Positions 1-8,908 of a DNA stretch of 64,000 nt are shown here, one piece after another (the first letter of the stretch is position 1; every line of letters starts with the position of its first letter). The notes under the pieces are model-generated. The model was not told the DNA's origin. It was given only the letters and a program-made list of their open reading frames with translations, and did no database searches. A program made the position numbers and the translations under genes. The DNA is from Candidatus Cetobacterium colombiensis (GTDB lineage Bacteria > Fusobacteriota > Fusobacteriia > Fusobacteriales > Fusobacteriaceae), in assembly GCF_033962415.1 (NCBI RefSeq), contig NZ_JAVIKH010000011.1, forward strand, positions 1 through 64,000, in the 5' to 3' direction.

Positions 1-91
1 AATAGATTAACTTTTAATACATTTTTTAACTACATCTTAATTTTTAGTGTTTTTAAGAACAATTTCAAAAAATTATAATTTCCTAAATAAT

Positions 92-122
92 AAAAAAAGC
101 CTCTTTTGAAGAGGCTTTTTTT
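92..122 (-). terminator. Intrinsic terminator of the 122-424 gene
   Basis: Hairpin with GCCTCTT pairing AAGAGGC around a 3-nt loop, extended by A/T pairs, with a T tract on both strands. It abuts the stop codon of the minus-strand gene and could also stop plus-strand transcription. Confidence 0.85.
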
Positions 123-424
123 TATATCTCTATATCTCCAACATCTAATTTTTCTACAAACTTATATGTGGAATCTATCTTTTTTAATATAAATATATTT
201 TCTCTGAATATTTGTCCACCAAAATCACTGTAAGTTTGATATCTTACCTTTTGAGCAAATATTCCATCATCTAATTGAATTATCTCTCCCGCTTCTAAAA
301 CTTTTTTTCCTGGAGTGTTAAAATAATCTCCTAAGGCAAAGGCAACTCCAGTTTTATATGATCTTTTCGGTGCCGAGTAAGCCATTGTAGAAAGTGCTAA
401 TAATAACAAAAACGCTTTTTTCAT
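122..424 (-). CDS. Small secreted protein of unknown function
   Basis: A 100-residue protein that I do not recognise. Residues 1-18 form a signal peptide (MKK, a hydrophobic LLLLALST core, then AYSA), so the mature protein is probably periplasmic. The remainder is basic and mixed, with no cysteines or obvious motif. The start is fixed by a GGGAGG ribosome site just upstream. It is a single-gene unit, with a good promoter at 463-491 and a strong terminator directly after the stop codon. Confidence 0.75.
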   Translation of the reverse strand: MKKAFLLLLALSTMAYSAPKRSYKTGVAFALGDYFNTPGKKVLEAGEIIQLDDGIFAQKVRYQTYSDFGGQIFRENIFILKKIDSTYKFVEKLDVGDIEI

Positions 425-462
425 ATAGTATTTACCTCCCTAGAATATTATTTATGATACCA

Positions 463-491
463 AGTATACCTCATAAAATAGGGTTTTTCAA
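463..491 (-). promoter_or_regulatory. Promoter of the 122-424 gene
   Basis: On the minus strand TTGAAA (486-491) and TATACT (463-468) are separated by exactly 17 bp, giving a start point near 456 and a short leader containing the ribosome site. Confidence 0.7.
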
Positions 492-510
492 ATTTTTTTA
501 AAGACTTTCT

Positions 511-1017
511 TTAAGATTTATACACACCTTCAACTTCTCCCTCCCCTAAAATATGCCCCTTAATCTCTCTTAGAGCTTCATTTAAATAAAATCCACTTTT
601 TAAAGTTAACTTTTTATCAATAGCATAAATTTTAACTTCATAGATGTGATCTTTATCTGGAGGAGTTGGTCCACCATAAAATGAGGCTTTTTCTTTAGGT
701 AGTCCCACTAATTTAGATGCCCAGCTATTTATCCCTTGAACTATATTTTTATCGTTTCTACTTGCATCTTCGATCAGCTCTCTATAGTCCTTTGGAACTA
801 CAGCTACCCAGTGTATCCAAGAAAATCCAGCAACAGGTATAGCATCATAATCTTGCATCACAACTAAGAAACATTCTGTTCCTTCTGGAACATCATCCCA
901 TTTTAAATGTAACGATTTTGATGGAACATTATCAATCCAACTACTTCCGTGTTTTCCAAAATCCTCTTTTATATAACCATTTACAATACTGTTACTTTCT
1001 AGTTTAATTCTTTGCAT
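511..1017 (-). CDS. YbhB/YbcL-family (PEBP-like) protein, cytoplasmic
   Basis: A 168-residue member of the phosphatidylethanolamine-binding/Raf-kinase-inhibitor-like family. Visible family motifs are DYDA (about residues 56-59), WIHW followed by VAVVP, and YGGPTPPDKDHIYEV, which form the anion-binding pocket. There is no signal peptide, unlike the paralogue at 6608-7171. The biochemical role of bacterial members is poorly defined; ligand binding is the usual suggestion. The gene starts inside the end of the upstream amino-acid transporter gene (19-nt overlap), so the two are co-transcribed and probably translationally coupled. The start is supported by an AGGAGG site. Confidence 0.85.
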   Translation of the reverse strand: MQRIKLESNSIVNGYIKEDFGKHGSSWIDNVPSKSLHLKWDDVPEGTECFLVVMQDYDAIPVAGFSWIHWVAVVPKDYRELIEDASRNDKNIVQGINSWASKLVGLPKEKASFYGGPTPPDKDHIYEVKIYAIDKKLTLKSGFYLNEALREIKGHILGEGEVEGVYKS

Positions 1018-2315
1018 TTCTTCCTCCTTTTTTTATCATAAAGAAAATAAATTGTTCCTATCAAATATATAGCTAAAGACTGAAATACATAGCTCATTCC
1101 AGAGGAATAAACCATCCAAAATCCATATACTGTAGCACCTACACCCCAATAAAAACATCTTTTATGAGAGTGTTTTATAGCCATTTTTACTAAAAATAGT
1201 GATGAAAATATATATGGAACTAAAATCATACATGAAGCTGAATTTGTAATAACTAAATAAGCATTTTGAGCAGACAGCGAAAGAAAAAATACAATATGCT
1301 TTAAAACTCCATTAGTTATTAATGCTCCCGAACAAGAATCATTTTTATTAACTTTTTTAAAAAATTTTGGAAGCAGCCCATCCATTGCAACATTATATGG
1401 AATTTCTGCTGTTAAAAAAGTCCAACTTAACCATGCTCCAGCCACAGATATCAGAACTGCTAAATTTACTAATGTTGCACCTACAGGCCCTATTACAGCT
1501 TCTATTATATACGAAAGTGCGGGATCTTTAAGTGCACTCAATTCAGCTTCACTTAAAACACCATAACTTAAAATTACAATAAAGACATATAAAAATAGAG
1601 AGATAAAATAACCTATCATAGTGGCTCTTCCAACTAATTTAATATCTGAAGCTTTATCTGAAACAACGACAGCTCCCTCTATACCTATAAATGCCCAAAG
1701 AGTTTGCAGCATACATCCCTTTACTTGTGTAAAAATATCAGCATGATTAAAAGTTCCGCCCCAAAAATCATTAATAAAAATCTGCTTAGAAAACCCAATG
1801 TATAATATAATAATTCCCATAAAAATAGCCATAACCTTTCCAATTGTTGCTAAAACATTTATAAATTTTAGTCCAATATCTCCACAAAGGGCAATACCTA
1901 TAACAGACCAAATTAAAATGCTCCCTAAAATAATTCCATTTCTTCCACTAATAGGACCTATAACTGGAAAAAAATAATTAAGTGTTTGAACTAAAAGGAC
2001 TGGATAGCTTGCATTACTAATAACATTGGATAACCAATATCCCCATGCAGAGTGAAATCCAGAAAAATCTCCAAATCCTTCTTTTGCATATTTATAAATG
2101 CCATTAGTTACATCAGGAGTTTCTGCTGCTAAAATCTGAAAAGTTTTAGCTAGAAAAAGAACCCCTATTCCAGATATTGTCCAACCTATAATTGCTGCTC
2201 CTACAGATGAGGATTGAGCAATATTTTTAGGCATGTTAAATATTCCTCCTCCTATCATAGAACCTACAACAATAGTTGATAAGGAAAATATTCCTAACGA
2301 ATGTTTCTTTTCCAT
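999..2315 (-). CDS. APC-family amino acid permease/antiporter
   Basis: A 438-residue inner-membrane transporter of the amino acid-polyamine-organocation superfamily, most like the basic amino-acid/polyamine antiporters (ArcD/LysP-like group). The N-terminus carries the family signature VGSMIGGGIFNMP (unwound TM1 substrate site), followed by about 12 hydrophobic segments. LWAFIGIEGAVVVSDKA in TM6 is also typical. The substrate cannot be read from sequence; arginine/ornithine or lysine exchange is the family-based guess. The GGAGG site 8 nt before the ATG fixes the start. It heads a two-gene operon with the PEBP-like gene. Confidence 0.85.
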   Translation of the reverse strand: MEKKHSLGIFSLSTIVVGSMIGGGIFNMPKNIAQSSSVGAAIIGWTISGIGVLFLAKTFQILAAETPDVTNGIYKYAKEGFGDFSGFHSAWGYWLSNVISNASYPVLLVQTLNYFFPVIGPISGRNGIILGSILIWSVIGIALCGDIGLKFINVLATIGKVMAIFMGIIILYIGFSKQIFINDFWGGTFNHADIFTQVKGCMLQTLWAFIGIEGAVVVSDKASDIKLVGRATMIGYFISLFLYVFIVILSYGVLSEAELSALKDPALSYIIEAVIGPVGATLVNLAVLISVAGAWLSWTFLTAEIPYNVAMDGLLPKFFKKVNKNDSCSGALITNGVLKHIVFFLSLSAQNAYLVITNSASCMILVPYIFSSLFLVKMAIKHSHKRCFYWGVGATVYGFWMVYSSGMSYVFQSLAIYLIGTIYFLYDKKRRKKCKELN

Positions 2316-2432
2316 AGTATCAAACCTCCGATTACTCTTTCTATATTCTCTATTCGAAATTCAATACTTTTTCTTTCTTTATTTCAAACTTTTTCATTTA
2401 TTATATTGTCTAAATTTTATGGAGAGTGGATT

Positions 2433-2792
2433 ATGAATAAATTAATTATACAATTTTTTAAAAAATTTCAAGGACGAAAAATTAGTTCTCAAGATTTAAA
2501 ATTAGCTGTAAAAAAAGCTATGAATTTAGGCGCTAGTGCAGAGGATCTTTTACTCATTGTAAATTTAGTTAAAGATACTAAAAATAAAAAATATAAATTG
2601 GATAAAAAATATTTAGTTATATTAAGTGCTGCTATTATATATGTCATAGCTCCTATTGATGCTGTTTCAGATTTTATCCCTGGTGTTGGTTGGATTGATG
2701 ATGCGACTTTAATTGGATACGTTGCTAGAGGATATGCTGAAGTTTTAAGAGACTATAAAGAGTTTTGTAAAAATAAAAAGGAACTTGCATAA
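2433..2792 (+). CDS. YkvA-family DUF1232 membrane-associated protein
   Basis: A 119-residue protein. The core (about residues 58-97) has the DUF1232 pattern: a hydrophobic segment ILSAAIIYVIAPIDAVSDFIPG then GWIDDATL. The APIDAVSDFIPGVG motif is diagnostic for YkvA-like proteins, whose function is unknown. A longer frame runs upstream from 2301, but GGAGAG at 2421-2426 sits 8 nt before the ATG at 2433, and the upstream part has no family similarity. It is transcribed divergently from the permease operon and ends in a terminator shared with the next gene. Confidence 0.8.
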   Translation: MNKLIIQFFKKFQGRKISSQDLKLAVKKAMNLGASAEDLLLIVNLVKDTKNKKYKLDKKYLVILSAAIIYVIAPIDAVSDFIPGVGWIDDATLIGYVARGYAEVLRDYKEFCKNKKELA

Positions 2793-2803
2793 AGTTCCTT
2801 TTT
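2775..2803. terminator. Bidirectional terminator between convergent genes
   Basis: A perfect 12-bp stem (AAAAAGGAACTT with AAGTTCCTTTTT) around loop GCATA, with T runs on both strands. The stop codon of the YkvA-like gene lies within the hairpin. It serves both the 2433-2792 and 2806-3054 genes. Confidence 0.85.
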
Positions 2804-2805
2804 AA

Positions 2806-3054
2806 TTACTTTTTATCTTTTTCCTCGTCTTCTTTCTCTTTTTCTTTATGTTTCTCTTCTATTTCAAATATTAACATTTTTACATCTAAAAGCTCTGCAG
2901 CTATTAATCTATCAAAATTATCTTTATAAATTTTTTCTAACTTTTTAAATCTATCCCAAAAATCATCTACCTCCTCTTTTTTAGCAGGTTCATCTTTTTT
3001 TAAACTCTGTTTTGCCTCATTTTTTAGCTCTTCTAATTTTTTCTTATCGTCCAT
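2806..3054 (-). CDS. Small highly charged coiled-coil protein
   Basis: An 82-residue protein of unknown function made almost entirely of Lys and Glu/Asp-rich helix, with heptad-like spacing, and ending in a run of E and K. The open frame extends 27 nt upstream, but AAAGGAGAG lies inside that extension 9-10 nt before the internal ATG at 3054, so the shorter form is chosen. There is no signal peptide or membrane segment. It has its own ribosome site and shares a terminator with the convergent YkvA-like gene. Confidence 0.6.
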   Translation of the reverse strand: MDDKKKLEELKNEAKQSLKKDEPAKKEEVDDFWDRFKKLEKIYKDNFDRLIAAELLDVKMLIFEIEEKHKEKEKEDEEKDKK

Positions 3055-3197
3055 AACAAAACACTCTCCTTTTATTCCCAATTATACATATATATACAAT
3101 GCTTTTTTTTAAAAACCTTTTTATTTTTTAGAGGAGTTGAAGAAAAATTTTTGTAAATACTTTTATAATCTATTTTAAATCTACAAGGAGTAAAATT

Positions 3198-5819
3198 ATG
3201 TATGAAAATTTTGATTTTAGTGAAACCAATATTAAAGGAGCTTTAAAACTTTTTTCTGAAGCAGATATAAGAACAATATATTTAACTTTAGAAACCTCTT
3301 TAGAAGGAATTAAAAATACTGAGGCTAAGGAGCGACTAGAAAAATTTGGTCCTAATGAAATTTCCAAAGAAAAAGTTATTCCTTGGTATATACAACTTCT
3401 CATGGCTTTTTTAAATCCTTTTAACTTTATTCTAGGAACTTTAGCTTTTGTCTCTCTTTTTACAGATGTTATTTTTGCTAAAGAAACTGATCGTTCATGG
3501 GTATCTATACTTTTAATTATTACTATGATTTTAATTAGTAGTCTCATTAAATTTATACAAGAGTACCGTTCTAGTAAAACTGCTGAAAAACTTAAAAATC
3601 TAATTGTTACTAATGTTACAGTTGTAAGAGGTGGAATTGTTTTAGAAATTGATATTAAGTCTTTAGTTCCAGGAGATATTGTGAAACTTACATCTGGTGA
3701 TATTATTCCTGGTGATATTAGAATTATATCAAGTAAAGACCTTTTTATAAGTCAATCTGTTTTAACTGGTGAATCTAATCCTGTGGAAAAATATCCAAAT
3801 TTAAATTCAAAATCTTTATCTATCTCTGACCTTTCCAATATTGTTTTAATGGGAACAAATGTTTTAAGTGGAACTGCAACTGGTGTTGTTTTAGGAACTG
3901 GAAGAAATACATTCTTAAACACTATTAGTGAAAGTTTAAAAAATACTAAAAGTGAAACTAGTTTTGAAAAAGGAATTGATGATGTTTCAAAACTTCTGAT
4001 TAAGTTTATGATTTTTATGGTCCCCATTGTTTTTTTAATAAATGGTTACTTAAAAAACGCCTGGTTTGAATCTCTGCTTTTCAGTTTGTCCATTGCCATT
4101 GGACTAACACCAGAAATGCTTCCAATGATTGTAACAGGAAATTTAACTAAAGGAGCTATTGAATTATCAAAAAAGAAAACTATTGTTAAAAAATTAGATT
4201 CTATCCATAACTTTGGAGCTATGAATATTCTTTGTACAGATAAAACTGGAACTTTAACTCAAGATAAAGTTAGCGTAGTTAAATATTTAAACTTCACTGG
4301 AAAAGATGATGACAACGTTCTTTTTCTTGCTTATCTAAATAGTTTTTTTCAAACAGGACTTAAAAATCTTATGGATAGAGCGATTTTAGAGTTTGAAGAA
4401 CAGCACTATAACATTAAAAATGACTATAAAAAAATTGATGAGCTTCCATTTGATTTTGAACGTAGAAGAATGTCTGTTATTGTAGAAGATCTTTTAGGAG
4501 AAAGAACTATGATAACTAAAGGGGCTATTGAAGAGATGCTTTATATTTCAAACTTTGTAGAGATTGATGGAAAAACTATTCCTATAAATGATGAAATTGA
4601 ATCTAAAATTAAAGAACTTGTATCTAATTTAAATAATGATGGAATGAGGGTTATTGGAATTGGTAAAAAATTTTTACCAAAAGATAGAGAAATTAACTTT
4701 AGCAATAAAGATGAAGAATCATTGATATTTATGGGAATGTTAGGATTTCTAGATCCTCCTAAAGTTGGAGTTGGTGAAACTTTAAAAGCTTTATCTGAAT
4801 ATGGAGTTAATGTAAAAATCCTAACTGGAGATAATGAGCTAGTTACTCAAAAAATTTGTAGAGATATTAATCTTAAAGTGGAAAATTCTATTGATGGTAG
4901 CTATATTGAAAGTATTGATGATTTAGAATTGAAAAAACTTTTAAAAGATACAACTATATTTTGCAAACTTTCTCCTTTAGATAAAGCCAGAATTGTTAGG
5001 CTTTTAAAAGAGATGGGAAATACTGTAGGCTTTATGGGAGATGGAATAAACGATGCTCCTGCTCTTAGACAATCTGATGTTGGAATCTCTGTTGAAAATG
5101 GAATGGATATAGCGAAAGAATCTGCTCAAATTATTCTTTTAGAAAAAGAACTTTCAGTGCTTTTAGAAGGAGTTATTATTGGTAGAAAGATATTTACAAA
5201 TATGATTAAATATCTAAAAATGACTGCTTCTTCTAACTTTGGAAATGTATTTAGTGTGGTTTTAGCAAGTGCTTTTTTGCCGTTTTTACCTATGCTACCC
5301 ATACAGATTCTTTTCCAAAATTTACTATACGATATTTCTCAAATATCTATCCCTTGGGATAATGTAGATACAGAAGATATTTTAAAACCTAAAAATTGGA
5401 ATGCAGAAAGTGTTGGTAAATTTATGATTTGTATTGGTCCTTTAAGCTCTATATTTGATGTTTTAACTTTTCTACTTATGTTTTATGTATTTAAAGCCAA
5501 TAGTTTCCAAACAGAATCTCTATTTCATACAGGTTGGTTTATAGAGAGTATTCTCTCTCAGACTTTAATTATTCATCTTATTAGAACTAAAAAGATTCCT
5601 TTTATTCAATCTAATGCAAATATAAAAGTTATTCTTTTAACTTCTGTTATTATGATTTTCTCACTATATATTCCTTTTTCAAAACTTAACGGAACTTTAG
5701 GATTTGTTCCACTACCTATTTCTTACTTTATATGGGTGATATTAATACTTATTGGTTACTTCTTTACTATAATTTTTGCAAAGAAATACTTCATAAAAAA
5801 ATTCAATACTTGGTTATGA
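3198..5819 (+). CDS. mgtA: Magnesium-translocating P-type ATPase
   Basis: An 873-residue P3B-type ATPase (MgtA/MgtB) that imports Mg2+ at the inner membrane using ATP. In order: an N-terminal cytosolic tail, two TM segments (about 65-115), an actuator domain with LTGES (about 193-197), TM3-4 with the PEM element of GLTPEMLPM (about residue 301), the phosphorylation motif CTDKTGTLT (about residue 347), a nucleotide-binding region, the hinge GDGINDAPALR (about 615), and six C-terminal TM segments. The length matches the family. AAGGAG precedes the ATG. No Mg2+ riboswitch is recognisable in the short (about 140-nt) upstream region. It is a single-gene unit. Confidence 0.93.
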   Translation: MYENFDFSETNIKGALKLFSEADIRTIYLTLETSLEGIKNTEAKERLEKFGPNEISKEKVIPWYIQLLMAFLNPFNFILGTLAFVSLFTDVIFAKETDRSWVSILLIITMILISSLIKFIQEYRSSKTAEKLKNLIVTNVTVVRGGIVLEIDIKSLVPGDIVKLTSGDIIPGDIRIISSKDLFISQSVLTGESNPVEKYPNLNSKSLSISDLSNIVLMGTNVLSGTATGVVLGTGRNTFLNTISESLKNTKSETSFEKGIDDVSKLLIKFMIFMVPIVFLINGYLKNAWFESLLFSLSIAIGLTPEMLPMIVTGNLTKGAIELSKKKTIVKKLDSIHNFGAMNILCTDKTGTLTQDKVSVVKYLNFTGKDDDNVLFLAYLNSFFQTGLKNLMDRAILEFEEQHYNIKNDYKKIDELPFDFERRRMSVIVEDLLGERTMITKGAIEEMLYISNFVEIDGKTIPINDEIESKIKELVSNLNNDGMRVIGIGKKFLPKDREINFSNKDEESLIFMGMLGFLDPPKVGVGETLKALSEYGVNVKILTGDNELVTQKICRDINLKVENSIDGSYIESIDDLELKKLLKDTTIFCKLSPLDKARIVRLLKEMGNTVGFMGDGINDAPALRQSDVGISVENGMDIAKESAQIILLEKELSVLLEGVIIGRKIFTNMIKYLKMTASSNFGNVFSVVLASAFLPFLPMLPIQILFQNLLYDISQISIPWDNVDTEDILKPKNWNAESVGKFMICIGPLSSIFDVLTFLLMFYVFKANSFQTESLFHTGWFIESILSQTLIIHLIRTKKIPFIQSNANIKVILLTSVIMIFSLYIPFSKLNGTLGFVPLPISYFIWVILILIGYFFTIIFAKKYFIKKFNTWL

Positions 5820-5825
5820 AAACTG

Positions 5826-5854
5826 CAGACAATTTGGTGAAAATATGCTATAAT
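5826..5854 (+). promoter_or_regulatory. Promoter of the small lipoprotein gene
   Basis: CAGACA (5826-5831), 17 bp, then TATAAT (5849-5854), preceded by an extended -10 TGC. The start point would be near 5861, about 40 nt before the ATG. Confidence 0.65.
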
Positions 5855-5900
5855 TGAGAAATGAAAGAAATTTCAATTTTTTATTAGGAGGGATTATATT

Positions 5901-6080
5901 ATGAAAAAATTAGTATTAGGAAGCATTTTCTTTAGCTTATTCTTAGTTGGATGTTCAAGCACTCAACCTCAAGAGGAAGTTGTAGTTCAGGACACTGTTG
6001 TTGAAGAGGTAGTTGTAGCTACTCCTGAGCCAGTAGAAGCTCCAGTTCAAGCTTTACCAAAGCCATTATTAGACAAGTAA
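5901..6080 (+). CDS. Small acidic/proline-rich lipoprotein
   Basis: A 59-residue lipoprotein starting MKKLVLGSIFFSLF with lipobox LVGC (Cys18). The mature part is only about 42 residues, low complexity, rich in V, E and P (repeated EEVVV and TPEP/EAPV units), ending PKPLLDK. It is probably tethered to the outer membrane; its function is unknown. A GGAGGG ribosome site, its own promoter and a strong terminator make it a convincing gene despite its size. Confidence 0.8.
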   Translation: MKKLVLGSIFFSLFLVGCSSTQPQEEVVVQDTVVEEVVVATPEPVEAPVQALPKPLLDK

Positions 6081-6086
6081 AAATAT

Positions 6087-6117
6087 AAAGCTGAGTTCTA
6101 AGAACTCAGCTTTTTTT
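6087..6117 (+). terminator. Intrinsic terminator after the small lipoprotein gene
   Basis: GCTGAGTTC (6090-6098) pairs with GAACTCAGC (6102-6110) around a 3-nt loop and is followed by seven T. Confidence 0.9.
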
Positions 6118-6251
6118 AATATTTTTGTAAATATTGAAAAAAATTACAATAGATATTATAGAAAAGAGTCTTAAATTTTATGAAAAACCCTTCGAATTTT
6201 TCGAATTTTTATTCTAGAAGAAATTTTAAAAATTTTTAAAAAAATTTCTAA

Positions 6252-6280
6252 TAGATAAAAAAAATAAGATAGTTTATACT
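6252..6280 (+). promoter_or_regulatory. Probable promoter of the cold-shock gene
   Basis: TAGATA (6252-6257), 17 bp, TATACT (6275-6280), giving a leader of only about 25 nt. Two TTCGAA words 9 bp apart (6191-6205) lie upstream and could be a regulator site. The -35 is weak. Confidence 0.45.
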
Positions 6281-6311
6281 ATAAGTAGAACAACGAGAAC
6301 TTGGAGGGAAT

Positions 6312-6512
6312 ATGTTAAAAGGAACAGTTAAATGGTTTAACAAAGAAAAAGGATTTGGATTTATAACTTGTGAAAATGGTGATGACCACTTTGTTCACTT
6401 CTCAGCAATAAATGCTGAAGGATTTAGAGTCTTAGAAGAGGGACAAAAAGTATCATTTATAACTGAAGTTGCAGATAAGGGGTCTATCGCAAAAGAAGTA
6501 ACAATAGGATAA
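6312..6512 (+). CDS. Cold-shock domain protein (CspA family)
   Basis: A 66-residue single cold-shock domain, a five-stranded OB fold that binds single-stranded RNA/DNA and melts RNA structure. The N-terminus [19 protein letters not shown] contains RNP1 (KGFGFI, residues 13-18), and HFVHFSAI is RNP2. The length and sequence are typical of constitutive or stress-regulated Csp proteins. A TTGGAGGG ribosome site precedes the ATG. It is a single-gene unit with its own terminator. Confidence 0.95.
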   Translation: MLKGTVKWFNKEKGFGFITCENGDDHFVHFSAINAEGFRVLEEGQKVSFITEVADKGSIAKEVTIG

Positions 6513-6521
6513 GCTAATTAT

Positions 6522-6552
6522 AGAGTGGACATTAAGTCTCACTCTTTTTTTA
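6522..6552 (+). terminator. Intrinsic terminator of the cold-shock gene
   Basis: AGAGTGGAC pairs with GTC-T-CACTCT (one-base bulge) and is followed by a T tract. Confidence 0.75.
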
Positions 6553-6563
6553 TTTAAAGATAG

Positions 6564-6600
6564 AAAAAAGCAGCACACATATTTTGTGAACTGCTTTTTT
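6564..6600 (-). terminator. Terminator of the secreted PEBP-like gene
   Basis: AAAAAAGCAG pairs with CTGCTTTTTT, with an inner CACA/TGTG pairing. It lies just beyond the stop codon of the 6608-7171 minus-strand gene. Confidence 0.8.
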
Positions 6601-6607
6601 AGTTTTA

Positions 6608-7171
6608 TTATTTTTTCTCAAATTCATATTTAGCTTTTAAAACTGATTTTTCTAAAACATGCCCTTCCATTGCATCATATAACTCATTTAAATAGTATCC
6701 TTTTTTAAGGTCTAACTCTTTATCTAAAGCATATAACGTAATAGTATAAGTATGTGTTTTATTAGGTGGTACTGGACCTCCATATCTCGCAACTTCCTCT
6801 TTTGGTAAGCTTCCACCTATTAGAGACCACCAGCTGTTTTCACCTTGAATTAACTTTGGATCAGTTGCACTTGCATTTTCTGGTAAAGCCTTAGCTTCCC
6901 CTGGAATCAGTGTTAACCAGTGTAACCAAATAACTCCAACTGCCTCTACAGCATCAAAATCTTCAATTACAAGAGCAAACTGCTTTGTTCCTGCAGGAGC
7001 ATCTTTCCACTCAAATGGCATAGAAAGTGTTGGCATCCCACGGTACTGATCTTTTCCATATGTTCCGTACTTCTTTTCAATTACTCCATCTTTAACACCA
7101 GAACTTGAAAGTTCTAAAGCAAAAGATGTAGCTCCTACTAATAAAAATAAACCTAGTAAAAACTTTTTCAT
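6608..7171 (-). CDS. Secreted PEBP-like protein (YbhB/YbcL family)
   Basis: A 187-residue paralogue of the 511-1017 protein, but with a signal peptide (MKKFLLGLFLLVGATSFA, cleavage near residue 18), so periplasmic. Family motifs are present: EDFDAVEA (about 72-79), WLHWLTLIPG, the GENSWW pocket, and RYGGPVPPNKTHTYT. The cytoplasmic plus periplasmic pair mirrors the E. coli YbhB/YbcL situation. The ligand is unknown. GGGAGG precedes the ATG; a terminator follows the stop. Confidence 0.87.
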   Translation of the reverse strand: MKKFLLGLFLLVGATSFALELSSSGVKDGVIEKKYGTYGKDQYRGMPTLSMPFEWKDAPAGTKQFALVIEDFDAVEAVGVIWLHWLTLIPGEAKALPENASATDPKLIQGENSWWSLIGGSLPKEEVARYGGPVPPNKTHTYTITLYALDKELDLKKGYYLNELYDAMEGHVLEKSVLKAKYEFEKK

Positions 7172-7238
7172 ATTGTACCTCCCATTTTAATAAGTTTCCG
7201 CTCTCTTTTTTACGAAAATGAGTAGGTTTTTCTTTTAT

Positions 7239-7673
7239 TTATTTAAAAATTTTCGCTAGCTTTGAACCTCCATCAATTTGCACATCTGCTACAACTTTAG
7301 AGATTTCATTAGAAAGAGTTTCCATACAAACATCGTGGTTAAAAAACCAGTAAAATTTAAATCCTGGAGATGATGTTACACACATTCCATTGATTTTCAA
7401 AAATCTTAAACTATACGTACTAACTGTTCCTAACTGAAATAATGGAATTGAAAATATATTAATTCTATTTCTCAGTTTAAATACACTTATTATTCTTGTA
7501 CTTGTTATTAGTAAAGAGTTAATTCTATTGTCATAAGCTGTATATAGTACTTCATTGGGATAGATTATATCTCTATTTTCAAAGTTTTCCAAAAAAACTT
7601 TTGGATTAACCTTTTTCATTTTACTTAAAGGAATTAAAAAAAATATCAAAAAAAGTTTTACACCACTAAACAT
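7239..7673 (-). CDS. Predicted membrane-anchored PH-like domain protein
   Basis: A 144-residue protein of uncertain function. Residues 1-16 are hydrophobic (GVKLFLIFFLIPL), either a membrane anchor or an uncleaved signal. The rest has the alternating strand pattern and the YTAYDNRINSLLITSTRIISVF element seen in bacterial PH-like domains (LxITxxRI), then a C-terminal helix with VADVQID. The PH assignment is a fold-level inference. The gene lies 11 nt downstream of ndk with its own AAAGGAGGG site, so it is co-transcribed with ndk. Confidence 0.55.
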   Translation of the reverse strand: MFSGVKLFLIFFLIPLSKMKKVNPKVFLENFENRDIIYPNEVLYTAYDNRINSLLITSTRIISVFKLRNRINIFSIPLFQLGTVSTYSLRFLKINGMCVTSSPGFKFYWFFNHDVCMETLSNEISKVVADVQIDGGSKLAKIFK

Positions 7674-7684
7674 AACTCCCTCCT

Positions 7685-8092
7685 TTAATCTATATTTTTA
7701 AAGAAGTTTTTAATCTCTCGTTCACTTGATTCAATGCAATCTGAAGTGTGAACAATATTTTTTAATGTGTCCAAAGAAAAATCCCCTCTTATCGTTCCTG
7801 GAACAGCATTTATTGGCGATGTACTTCCTGCCATGCCTCTTACAATACTTATACAGTTATACCCTTCTAAAACCATTAGTACAACTGGTCCAGAAGTTAT
7901 AAATTCTATAAGGCTATTATAAAAATCCTTTCCTTTATGAACTTCATAATGTTTTTGAGCTTTTTCTAAAGTTATGTTCTCCATTTTTAGAGCCTTTATT
8001 TCCAATCCTTTTCTCTCAACTCTTTGGATTATCTCTCCAATTAGCTTTCTTTCTACTGCATCAGGCTTGATTATCAGTAATGTTCTTTCCAT
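7685..8092 (-). CDS. ndk: Nucleoside diphosphate kinase
   Basis: A 135-residue enzyme that balances NTP and dNTP pools by transferring the gamma-phosphate through a phospho-histidine. The family signature is present: [21 protein letters not shown] at the N-terminus, [21 protein letters not shown] (nucleotide site), and the active-site His in NIVHTSD, where the usual GSDS is TSDC. The frame opens 24 nt upstream, but the GGGGG ribosome site and family alignment place the start at 8092. It is followed closely by the PH-like gene. Confidence 0.95.
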   Translation of the reverse strand: MERTLLIIKPDAVERKLIGEIIQRVERKGLEIKALKMENITLEKAQKHYEVHKGKDFYNSLIEFITSGPVVLMVLEGYNCISIVRGMAGSTSPINAVPGTIRGDFSLDTLKNIVHTSDCIESSEREIKNFFKNID

Positions 8093-8174
8093 ATATTTCC
8101 CCCTTGTTTTATACAATCGTAAAACATTTATATTTATAGATACATTATTTAGCCGTGCTTTCCTTTTTTTGTTC

Positions 8175-8885
8175 TTATATTTTTTTAAAATCTTCCTCTA
8201 AAATGGGCTTACTTATATAATACCCCTGTACTTTATCTATCCCCAAGCTTTTAACAAACTCCAACTCCTCTTTAGTTTCTATTCCCTCAGCAGTAATCTC
8301 ATTCTCTATATTTTTCAAGAGATTTACCACACTTTTATAAATTCCTTTTCCCTTATCGCTACATAGATTTTTCAATAGTTCCCTATCTATTTTCACCCCA
8401 TCTACATGCATTTTTAAAAGATTCTCTAAATTTGAATTTCCAATGGGAAAATCATCCATTGTTATTTTTATTCCTAGTTTTTTTAAATATAAAATTCTCT
8501 TTAGTAACTGATTATAATTAAAGCTTCCCCTCTCAGTTATCTCTACCTCTAAATTTTTATATCCTTTTTCCAATATACTTAATTTCTCTAAAAAATCATC
8601 TCTTAAAATTGTTTTAGGAGACAGATTTATACATATGTTCATATCTCTTTTTACCACATAGTCTTTTATCTTTTCAATTATAATAAAGTCTAATTTATGA
8701 ATTTCTCCTATTTTTTCTAATGCTTCAATTACTTTTAAAGTTTCAATTGTGCCTACTTTTTCACTATGAAATCTAGATAAAACCTCATGTGTTACAATTT
8801 TTTTCTCTTTTAAACAATATATTGGTTGAAAACTTATTTTTATAATATCTTTTAAATCTTTTTTTAAAATCTCTATATATTCCAT
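8175..8885 (-). CDS. EAL-domain cyclic-di-GMP phosphodiesterase
   Basis: A 236-residue stand-alone EAL domain that would hydrolyse c-di-GMP. Motifs in order: HEVLSRF (EVL in place of EAL, about 33-39), [19 protein letters not shown] (metal-binding DDFG-like), VKIDREL (catalytic Lys), AEGIET, and VQGYYISKP. All the main metal and general-base residues seem to be retained, so it is probably active. There is no sensor, GGDEF or TM domain. It lies directly downstream of a serine recombinase gene and upstream of ndk; c-di-GMP control of the nearby fimbriae is possible but only inferred. Confidence 0.88.
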   Translation of the reverse strand: MEYIEILKKDLKDIIKISFQPIYCLKEKKIVTHEVLSRFHSEKVGTIETLKVIEALEKIGEIHKLDFIIIEKIKDYVVKRDMNICINLSPKTILRDDFLEKLSILEKGYKNLEVEITERGSFNYNQLLKRILYLKKLGIKITMDDFPIGNSNLENLLKMHVDGVKIDRELLKNLCSDKGKGIYKSVVNLLKNIENEITAEGIETKEELEFVKSLGIDKVQGYYISKPILEEDFKKI

Positions 8886-8908
8886 TCTTATACCCCTAAA
8901 AATCTTTT

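Noticed and set aside
3082-3197. Mg2+ riboswitch ahead of mgtA
   Set aside because: The upstream segment is only about 115 nt of A/T-rich sequence with no conserved M-box-like elements or terminator hairpin.
3170-3547. 125-residue minus-strand open frame
   Set aside because: It is antisense to the well-supported P-type ATPase gene, has no ribosome site and shows no protein-like features.
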